Shown: positions 1-4,777 of the stretch, piece after piece | Numbering within the stretch: position 1 is the first letter of the stretch | Layout of the letters: each line of letters starts with the position of its first letter | Assembly: GCA_021767525.1 (NCBI GenBank) | Contig: JAASTF010000217.1 | Coordinates: forward strand, 1-5,588 | Direction: 5' to 3' | Origin: Paracoccaceae bacterium | Lineage (GTDB): Bacteria > Pseudomonadota > Alphaproteobacteria > Rhodobacterales > Rhodobacteraceae | DNA length: 5,588 nt | Notes under the pieces: generated by a model | The model's input: the letters and a program-made list of their open reading frames with translations, nothing else | Told to the model about the DNA's origin: nothing | The model's database searches: none | Translations under genes and position numbers: made by a program

Positions 1-181
1 CGGCGTTCAGCTTGGCCAGGTTTTCGCTGATATGCATCAGCTTTTGCAGATCGCCCACCGACAGGCCGCGCGCGACCTGGGCCAGCTCGGCCGCCTCGTT
101 GGTGAAATCCGGCGTGGTGGGCGTGATGCCAGTGACCGGCGACATGTCGAGTTTCTTGGCAGGCGATACGACGACGAACAT
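1..181 (-). CDS. yaaA: YaaA peroxide-stress protein (UPF0246/DUF328), N-terminal part only
   Basis: Only the first 60 codons are in the window; the gene runs off the left edge. The translation begins MFVVVSPAKKLDM and continues through LARGL-like text to GDLQKLMHISENLAKLNA. This matches the N terminus of E. coli YaaA, which has ISPAKTLD near the start and a helix ending in LMRISDKLAGINA. The family is usually about 250-260 residues. In E. coli, YaaA is a cytoplasmic protein induced by OxyR that lowers free iron during hydrogen peroxide stress, and it has been reported to bind DNA. The ATG at 181-179 is preceded by GGGGGA (complement of 186-191), 4 bases upstream, which supports this start. 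It lies 32 bp after the recQ stop on the same strand with no terminator-like hairpin between, so co-transcription with recQ is likely. No OxyR-type site is visible in the gap. The family call is firm; the role in this organism is inferred. Confidence 0.9.
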   Translation of the reverse strand, partial: MFVVVSPAKKLDMSPVTGITPTTPDFTNEAAELAQVARGLSVGDLQKLMHISENLAKLNA

Positions 182-213
182 GGTTTCCCCCGTGGTTGCG
201 GTGTGGCGCTTAT

Positions 214-2253
214 CTAGTCCGCCATGCGCAGAACGTCCAGAAAGGCGGGGCCGAAGCGTTCGGCGCGCCGCTCGCCCAGGATGCGCGCGAGGCCGTATTC
301 GTCATCGGGGCGCATCTGGGCCAGCTTCGCCAGTTGGGACGACGAACAGCTGATCGGTTTGTCGGTGCCGTCGGGACCGCGCATCAGGTCGGCCTGCGCG
401 GCCAGCAGCCGGTCATAAACGGTGCCCGCGTCGCGCCCGGCCAGCTTGCGCCGGGTCGGGTGCATCTGTTCGGCCTCGCCGGTGATGACGGCCAGGAATT
501 CGGCGCCGTAACGTTCCAGCTTTTTCGCGCCGACGCCGTTGATACGGGCCATCGCGTCCAGGTTGGCGGGGCGCTGTTCGGCCATGTCGATCAGGGTGCG
601 GTCGTTGAACACCATGTAGGCGGGCAGGCTGGCGGCCTCGGCCAGGGCGCGGCGCTTTGCCTTGAGCGCCGACAAGAGCGGCGCATCCTCGTCGGACACC
701 AGCGCGCGCACGGCGGGGCGGCGGTCGGGCTTGGCCAGGGCGTCGCGGCGCAGGGTGATGGTTTGCTGATCGCGCAGGATCGGCAGGGCGGCGTCGGTCA
801 TGGTCAGGGCGCCGTGGCGGTCGGGGTTGGGGCGCACAAGGTCGTGGCCCATCATCTGTCGGAATACGCCCTGCCATTGCGCGCGGGTCAGATCCTGGCC
901 CACGCCGAAGGTGGGCAGGCGATCATGGCCGCGTTCGCGCACCTTGTCGGTCAGATTGCCGGTCAGAATGTCGATCAGGTGGCCCGCGCCGAACCATTCC
1001 TCGGTCCGCAGGATGGCCGACAGCGCCTTGCGCACGGCCTGGGTGCCGTCGAACACATCGGGCGGGCTGTCGCACAGATCGCAATTGCCGCACGGTTCGG
1101 CGGTTTCCCCGAAATAGGTCAGCAGGGTCTGACGGCGGCAGCCCAGCGCCTCGGCCAGGCCCAGCAGGGCGTTCAGCCGCCCGTGATCGGCCATGCGGCG
1201 TTCGGGCGGGGCCAGCCCCTCGTCGATCTGGGCGCGCCGCAGGCGGATGTCGTCGGGCCCGAACAGCGTCAGCGTTTCGGCGGGCGCCCCGTCGCGGCCT
1301 GCGCGGCCGATTTCCTGGTAATAGGCCTCGATCGACTTGGGCAGATCGGCATGGGCGACCCAGCGGATATCAGGTTTGTCCACGCCCATGCCAAAGGCGA
1401 CGGTGGCGACGACGATCAACCCATCCTCGCGGCTGAAGCGGGTTTCGACGATGCGGCGATCCTCGGCCTCCATCCCGCCGTGATAGGCGCAGGCATTGTG
1501 CCCGGCCTCGCGCAACGCGGCGGCCAGGGTTTCGGTCTTGGCGCGGGTGCCGCAATAGACGATGCCCGACTGTCCCTTGCGCGCGGCGGCGAAAGACAGG
1601 ATCTGCTGGCGCGGGCCGTTCTTGGCGGCGAATGCCAGGTGGATGTTGGGCCGGTCAAAGCCGCGCAGAAAGGCGCGCGGTGGCTGGCCGTCGAACAGGC
1701 GCGCGACGATTTCCTCGCGCGTTTCGGCATCGGCGGTGGCGGTGAAGGCGGCCAGGGGCACGCCCAGCGTGCGGCGCAATTCACCGATACGCAGGTAATC
1801 GGGGCGAAAATCGTGGCCCCATTGGCTGACGCAATGCGCCTCGTCCACGGCAATCAGGCCCACGCCGATCCGCCGCAGCATCCCCAGGGCAGAGCCCGCT
1901 GCCAGCCGTTCGGGCGCGATATAAAGCAGTTTCAGGCTGCCCTGATCCAGCGCCTGCCAGACCGCATCGTTTTCTTCCTCGGTATTGCCCGAGGTCAGCG
2001 CGCCGGCGGCCACCCCCGCCTCGCGCAGGGCGCGGACCTGGTCGCGCATCAGGGCAATCAGCGGCGAGATCACCACCGTCACACCGTCGCGCATCAGCGC
2101 AGGCAGTTGGAAACACAAGGATTTGCCGCCGCCCGTAGGCATGATCGCCAGCACGTTTTCGCCCTGCGCCACGGCCTGCACGATCTCTTCCTGCCCGGGG
2201 CGGAAGGCGTCGAAGCCGAACACGTCGCGCAACAGGCCGCTGGCCGATGTCAT
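214..2253 (-). CDS. recQ: ATP-dependent DNA helicase RecQ
   Basis: This 679-residue protein is a 3'-5' superfamily 2 DNA helicase of recombination and replication-fork repair. Visible motifs, in order: motif 0 FRPGQEEI (17-24), Walker A PTGGGKS (39-45), DEAH box (137-140) followed by the RecQ aromatic-loop signature CVSQWGHDFRPDY (141-153), TAT (171-173), and motif VI QEIGRAGRDG (313-322). A zinc site is formed by C372, C388, C391 and C394, followed by a winged-helix RQC region (about 400-500) and an HRDC domain (about 525-595). At 679 residues it is longer than the roughly 610 of E. coli RecQ. The extra C-terminal 80 residues look like a second, degenerate HRDC unit. All catalytic residues are present. 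The ATG at 2253-2251 has AGGGG 5 bases upstream and places motif 0 at the usual distance. It lies 118 bp downstream of yggT and 32 bp upstream of yaaA. Confidence 0.97.
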   Translation of the reverse strand: MTSASGLLRDVFGFDAFRPGQEEIVQAVAQGENVLAIMPTGGGKSLCFQLPALMRDGVTVVISPLIALMRDQVRALREAGVAAGALTSGNTEEENDAVWQALDQGSLKLLYIAPERLAAGSALGMLRRIGVGLIAVDEAHCVSQWGHDFRPDYLRIGELRRTLGVPLAAFTATADAETREEIVARLFDGQPPRAFLRGFDRPNIHLAFAAKNGPRQQILSFAAARKGQSGIVYCGTRAKTETLAAALREAGHNACAYHGGMEAEDRRIVETRFSREDGLIVVATVAFGMGVDKPDIRWVAHADLPKSIEAYYQEIGRAGRDGAPAETLTLFGPDDIRLRRAQIDEGLAPPERRMADHGRLNALLGLAEALGCRRQTLLTYFGETAEPCGNCDLCDSPPDVFDGTQAVRKALSAILRTEEWFGAGHLIDILTGNLTDKVRERGHDRLPTFGVGQDLTRAQWQGVFRQMMGHDLVRPNPDRHGALTMTDAALPILRDQQTITLRRDALAKPDRRPAVRALVSDEDAPLLSALKAKRRALAEAASLPAYMVFNDRTLIDMAEQRPANLDAMARINGVGAKKLERYGAEFLAVITGEAEQMHPTRRKLAGRDAGTVYDRLLAAQADLMRGPDGTDKPISCSSSQLAKLAQMRPDDEYGLARILGERRAERFGPAFLDVLRMAD

Positions 2254-2258
2254 GGGGA

Positions 2259-2263
2259 CCCCT
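2259..2263 (-). promoter_or_regulatory. Ribosome binding site of recQ
   Basis: AGGGG on the minus strand lies 5 bases before the recQ ATG. It supports the start at 2253; there is no competing upstream in-frame start with a better site. Confidence 0.6.
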
Positions 2264-2264
2264 G

Positions 2265-2289
2265 CAAGAGTTATCTATATCTGCTCTTG
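2265..2289 (-). other. Small inverted repeat in the recQ leader
   Basis: CAAGAG (2265-2270) and CTCTTG (2284-2289) form a perfect 6-bp stem around a 13-base AT-rich loop. In the recQ transcript the hairpin would lie just before the AGGGG ribosome binding site. If the promoter proposed at 2296-2324 is right, it would sit at the very 5' end of the message. It could affect mRNA stability or translation, but a 6-bp stem can arise by chance. Confidence 0.25.
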
Positions 2290-2295
2290 TTTCGG

Positions 2296-2324
2296 GTATC
2301 ACATATCAAGATTTGGTAAATCAA
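2296..2324 (-). promoter_or_regulatory. Candidate sigma-70-type promoter of recQ
   Basis: On the minus strand, TTGATT (complement of 2319-2324) is followed after exactly 17 bases by TGATAC (complement of 2296-2301). These are reasonable -35 and -10 boxes in an AT-rich stretch (about 2271-2324) that stands out from the GC-rich surroundings. The predicted transcription start near 2289 would give a leader of about 36 bases. A short inverted repeat, GATTT-GGT-AAATC (2310-2322), overlaps the -35 side and could be an operator. A TATAGAT sequence further downstream is an alternative -10 box without a well-placed -35. Confidence 0.4.
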
Positions 2325-2325
2325 G

Positions 2326-2354
2326 GCCCGATGGCGCGGCATCTGCCACCGGGC
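2326..2354 (-). terminator. Candidate terminator hairpin after yggT
   Basis: Beginning 17 bases after the yggT stop, the minus-strand transcript could form a 10-bp stem, GCCCGGTGGC pairing with GCCATCGGGC with one G-U wobble, around a 9-base loop. It is followed by CTTGATTT, which is T-rich but not a proper T run, so intrinsic termination may be weak or partial. The hairpin ends just before the proposed recQ -35 box, so yggT and recQ may be separate or only partly coupled units. Confidence 0.45.
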
Positions 2355-2371
2355 GCCGACTGGGCCGCGTG

Positions 2372-2656
2372 TTAACGCAGCAGCAGTTCCGGCAGGATGA
2401 AATCGCGCAGCGAGATGATGATGATGAACAGCACCAGCGGCGCCAGGTCCAGCGGGCGGGTGTCGGGCAATACGCGGCGGATCGGCTGATAGAGCGGTTC
2501 CAGCACGCGGTTCAGGCCATACCAGATCTGCGCCACGAATTGCTGGTGCAGGTTCAGCACCTGGAAATTGATCAGCCAGCTCATGATGATATGGGCCAGC
2601 GCGATCCAGAAGATCACATCGAGGATCAGCGCCAGCGGTCCGTAAATTGCCATCAT
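2372..2656 (-). CDS. yggT: YggT family small integral membrane protein
   Basis: This 94-residue protein belongs to the YggT family. It has two hydrophobic segments, about residues 6-29 and 68-89. Between them is the signature LEPLYQPIRRVLPDTRPLDLAPLV (52-75), read here in two parts: EPLYQPIRRVLP at 53-64 and LDLAPLV at 69-75. E. coli YggT has about 188 residues with two such units; this protein has one, as is common in alphaproteobacteria and cyanobacteria. The function is poorly defined: osmotic shock resistance has been reported in E. coli, and homologues affect cell division or plastid nucleoid organisation. The reading frame continues upstream to 2881, but the ATG at 2656 is preferred: it has AAGGAAAGG 10 bases upstream, the longer version would run into the divergent thioesterase gene, and the family starts here. 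A second ATG follows immediately at 2653. Confidence 0.92.
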   Translation of the reverse strand: MMAIYGPLALILDVIFWIALAHIIMSWLINFQVLNLHQQFVAQIWYGLNRVLEPLYQPIRRVLPDTRPLDLAPLVLFIIIISLRDFILPELLLR

Positions 2657-2666
2657 CTGCGAAATA

Positions 2667-2675
2667 CCTTTCCTT
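2667..2675 (-). promoter_or_regulatory. Ribosome binding site of yggT
   Basis: AAGGAAAGG on the minus strand ends 10 bases before the first ATG at 2656. It selects this start over the longer upstream frame, which would begin with GTG inside the divergent gene. Confidence 0.6.
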
Positions 2676-2716
2676 GGTCGCGCAACAGGTAAGCGCCCGG
2701 CCCCCGAAGGGCAAGA

Positions 2717-2761
2717 GGTGCCGCACCGTCGCGCTTGACGCGCGCGCCGGGGCGCGGCACC
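2717..2761. repeat. Inverted repeat in the divergent yggT/thioesterase intergenic region
   Basis: GGTGCCGC (2717-2724) and GCGGCACC (2754-2761) are perfect 8-bp inverted arms. They extend inward by two more pairs after one mismatch. A smaller nested stem, CGCGC (2730-2734) with GCGCG (2740-2744), fills the interior around a TTGAC loop. The element takes up a third of the 135-bp space between the two divergent genes. It could be a regulator-binding site, a transcript hairpin in either leader, or a dispersed palindromic repeat. I see no good -35/-10 pair for the thioesterase in this region, and only a weak one for yggT. Confidence 0.5.
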
Positions 2762-2778
2762 CCGCCTGCAAACCGTGC

Positions 2779-2784
2779 GAAAGG
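2779..2784 (+). promoter_or_regulatory. Ribosome binding site of the thioesterase gene
   Basis: GAAAGG ends 7 bases before the ATG at 2792. It favours this start over an upstream in-frame TTG at 2735, which lies inside the inverted repeat and would add 19 residues of unstructured Arg/Pro/Gly-rich sequence. Confidence 0.6.
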
Positions 2785-2791
2785 CCCGTTC

Positions 2792-3343
2792 ATGTACCCG
2801 TTCATCCGCCTTGCCCTGCAAAGCGCGCGCGCCCGCAGGATGCCCGCCCTGCCCCTGGATGGCGTGCATGTGTCGCATCACATCTGCCTGCCCTGGGATC
2901 TGGACCCGTTTCTAGAGCTGAATAACGGCCGGACCTTAACGCTTTATGATACGGGGCGGATTCCGCTGGCGCATCGGGTGGGCCTGCTGGCCATGCTGCG
3001 GCGCGAGCGGTGGGGCCTGACGATGGCCGGCGCCTGCGTGCGCTATCGCCGCCGGGTGCGCCTGTTCGAGCGGGTCGAGATGCGCAGCCGCGCGCTGTGC
3101 TGGGACAAGCGGTTCATCTACCTGGAACAATCGATGTGGCGGCGCGACGGCGAATGCGCCAGTCACATCCTCTATCGTGCGGCGGTGACCGATGAAACCG
3201 GCATCGTTGGCACCGACCGGGTGCTGGCCGCGCTGGGGCAGCCTGATGCCGCGCGCCCGATTCCCGATTGGGTTGCCCGCTGGATCGCCGCCGAAGACGC
3301 CCGCCCCTGGCCCCCGATGCAGGATCACGCGGCAAAGGATTGA
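2792..3343 (+). CDS. Hot-dog-fold acyl-CoA thioesterase-like protein (4HBT_2 / THEM6-like)
   Basis: This 183-residue protein fits the thioesterase-like hot-dog superfamily, close in style to the THEM6-like group. The diagnostic stretch is PWDLDPFLELNNGRTLTLYD (34-53), which matches the active-site loop D-x-D-x-x-G-H-x-N-N-x-x-Y, followed by LGR-like TGRIPLAHRVGLL (54-66). Also typical are the RYRRRVRLFERVEM strand (84-97) and WDKRFIYLEQ (104-113). In the active-site loop the common Gly-His pair is Leu41-Glu42, while D36, D38, N44 and N45 are kept. The family hydrolyses acyl-CoA or related thioesters, but the substrate here cannot be told. It has no signal peptide or clear membrane segment, so it is probably cytoplasmic. 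It is 57 bp upstream of the MFS transporter gene on the same strand and is probably the first gene of that operon. Confidence 0.85.
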   Translation: MYPFIRLALQSARARRMPALPLDGVHVSHHICLPWDLDPFLELNNGRTLTLYDTGRIPLAHRVGLLAMLRRERWGLTMAGACVRYRRRVRLFERVEMRSRALCWDKRFIYLEQSMWRRDGECASHILYRAAVTDETGIVGTDRVLAALGQPDAARPIPDWVARWIAAEDARPWPPMQDHAAKD

Positions 3344-3361
3344 CTTGCCAGCGCCCTGCAA

Positions 3362-3381
3362 TGCCGGTCTTAATGCCGGCA
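3362..3381 (+). other. Small hairpin in the thioesterase-transporter gap
   Basis: TGCCGG (3362-3367) and CCGGCA (3376-3381) form a perfect 6-bp stem around an 8-base loop, just before the transporter ribosome binding site. An alternative pairing uses CTTGCCAGC (3344-3352) with GCCGGCAAG (3375-3383), with one mismatch. No T run follows, so this is unlikely to be an intrinsic terminator. The two mutually exclusive pairings could tune transporter translation, but may be chance in GC-rich DNA. Confidence 0.3.
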
Positions 3382-3386
3382 AGAAC

Positions 3387-3394
3387 AGGGGGGA
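3387..3394 (+). promoter_or_regulatory. Ribosome binding site of the MFS transporter gene
   Basis: AGGGGGGA ends 6 bases before the ATG at 3401, supporting that start. Confidence 0.6.
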
Positions 3395-3400
3395 CCGGGC

Positions 3401-4777
3401 ATGGCGCAACCATCACCGCGCAAGCGCATCTGGGGTTGGTATTTCTTCGACTGGGCCAGCCAGCCTTACAACACGCTGCTGATCACCTTTATCTTTGCGC
3501 CTTATGTCAAAGAGCTGATCGGCGATGGCGCGGCGGCGCAATCTGCCTGGGGGTTCGGCATCGGGGCGGCGGGGTTCGTCATCGCCATCCTGGCGCCTGT
3601 GCTGGGCGCGCTGTCGGACCTGTCGGGCAATCGCCTGCGCTGGATCTGGTTTTTCTCGCTGCTTTATATTCTGGGCGCCTATGGCCTTTGGTGGGCCATC
3701 CCGGGCGATTTCAACCTGTACCTGATACTTCTGTCCTTCGCGATCGGCATGATCGGGATGGAGTTCGCCACGATCTTTACCAACTCGATGCTGCCCGACC
3801 TGGGCCCGCGCGATCAGATCGGGCGGATTTCCGGCAATGGCTGGGCCTTTGGCTATGCCGGCGGGCTGGTGGCGCTGGTCATCATGCTGCTGTTGCTGGC
3901 CGAAAGCGCGGATACCGGCAAGACCCTGATCGGGATGGACCCGATCCTGGGCCTGAACGCCGAGGCGCGCGAGGGCACGCGCGCCGTGGGGCCGCTGACG
4001 GCGATCTGGTATGCGGTGTTCATGATCCCGTTTTTCCTGTGGGTGCGTGACCCGAAACCGACGCGCCCGCCGCGCGGCGCGCTGAAAAAGGCGCTGACCG
4101 AGGTGGCGACAACGGTGCGTTGCCTGCCGCGCGCGCCGTCGCTGTTCGCCTATCTTGGCAGCTCGATGTTCTATCGCGACGCGTTGAACGGCATGTATGT
4201 CTTTGGCGGCATCTATGCCGCGGGGGTGCTGGAATGGTCGGTCGTGGATACCGGCATCTTCGGCATCATCGCCATCATCACCGGCGCGGTCTTTGCCATG
4301 ATCGGCGGGCGGGCGGATGAACGGTTCGGCCCCAAGCCGGTGATCACATTCTGCATCCTGGTTCTGACTTTCGTTGCCATCTCGATCGTCTTTATCTCGC
4401 GCCAGAGCGTTTATGGCATCGCGGTTGCGCCCACATCGGCCCTGCCCGATATCGCCTTTTACGTGATGGGCGCGCTGATCGGCGCGGCGGGGGGCGTGAT
4501 CCAGGCCGCCAGCCGCACCATGATGGTGCGCCAAGCCAACCCCGAGCGGATGGCCGAGGCGTTCGGCCTTTATGCGTTGGCGGGCAAGGCCACGTCGTTC
4601 CTGGCGCCCACGGCCATCGGCATCGCCACGCATCTGACCGGCAGCCAACAATTGGGCGTCACGCCGCTGATCGCCCTTTTCCTGATAGGGTTGATCCTGC
4701 TACGCTGGGTGAAACCGGAAGGAGATACCGCCCCATGCTCCGCGCCCTTGCACTCACCGCAATCGCCCTTGGCCTGA
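3401..4777 (+). CDS. UMF1/Atg22-type MFS transporter
   Basis: This 458-residue inner-membrane protein has about twelve hydrophobic segments. The first is around 22-36, and others lie near 52-71, 83-101, 107-127, 147-168, 198-215, 286-302, 315-333, 350-372, 388-410 and 417-435. Family signatures are the N-terminal YFFDWASQPYNTLLITFIFAPY (14-35), the loop GALSDLSGNRLRW (69-81), its C-half counterpart GGRADERFGPKP (302-313), and QAASRTMMVRQANPERMAEAF (368-388) with FGLYALAGKATSFLAP (388-403). These match the UMF1 family related to yeast Atg22, a vacuolar amino-acid effluxer. The bacterial substrate is unknown. It follows the thioesterase gene by 57 bp. The last 43 bases overlap mepA in another frame, giving a polar Ser/Pro-rich tail (GDTAPCSAPLHSPQSPLA) after the final membrane segment. 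Confidence 0.9.
   Translation: MAQPSPRKRIWGWYFFDWASQPYNTLLITFIFAPYVKELIGDGAAAQSAWGFGIGAAGFVIAILAPVLGALSDLSGNRLRWIWFFSLLYILGAYGLWWAIPGDFNLYLILLSFAIGMIGMEFATIFTNSMLPDLGPRDQIGRISGNGWAFGYAGGLVALVIMLLLLAESADTGKTLIGMDPILGLNAEAREGTRAVGPLTAIWYAVFMIPFFLWVRDPKPTRPPRGALKKALTEVATTVRCLPRAPSLFAYLGSSMFYRDALNGMYVFGGIYAAGVLEWSVVDTGIFGIIAIITGAVFAMIGGRADERFGPKPVITFCILVLTFVAISIVFISRQSVYGIAVAPTSALPDIAFYVMGALIGAAGGVIQAASRTMMVRQANPERMAEAFGLYALAGKATSFLAPTAIGIATHLTGSQQLGVTPLIALFLIGLILLRWVKPEGDTAPCSAPLHSPQSPLA
4717..4725 (+). promoter_or_regulatory. Ribosome binding site of mepA inside the transporter gene
   Basis: GGAAGGAGA, with the near-consensus core AAGGAG (4719-4724), lies 10 bases before the mepA ATG at 4735 and within the transporter coding region. 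It is the strongest ribosome binding site in the window and fixes the mepA start despite the gene overlap. Confidence 0.75.

Noticed and set aside
196..2319. A 707-residue open frame on the plus strand covering all of recQ.
   Set aside because: It is the antisense shadow of recQ. In GC-rich genes with G/C-ending codons the opposite strand is often free of stops. The translation is rich in Gly, Ala, Gln, His and Arg, shows no recognisable domain, and has no plausible ribosome binding site.
2297..2324. An FNR-type site (TTGAT-N4-ATCAA) in the AT-rich patch upstream of recQ.
   Set aside because: TTGAT occurs twice in the same orientation rather than as an inverted pair, so the palindrome needed for this site is absent.
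2735..2763. TTGACG at 2735-2740 as the -35 box of a thioesterase promoter.
   Set aside because: The position 17 bases downstream reads CACCCC, which does not resemble a -10 box, and no alternative spacing gives one.
2735..2791. A longer thioesterase start at the TTG at 2735.
   Set aside because: The extra 19 residues are Arg/Pro/Gly-rich and lie in the inverted repeat. The ATG at 2792 has a ribosome binding site 7 bases upstream and gives a family-typical length.
2657..2881. A longer yggT product beginning inside the divergent thioesterase gene.
   Set aside because: The extension starts with GTG, overlaps a well-supported gene on the other strand and does not resemble YggT. The start at 2656 has a good ribosome binding site.
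3413..4651. A 412-residue open frame on the minus strand across the MFS transporter gene.
   Set aside because: It is antisense to a gene with clear family motifs. Its product is rich in Arg, His, Gln and Asp with no membrane segments or motifs, as expected of a shadow frame.
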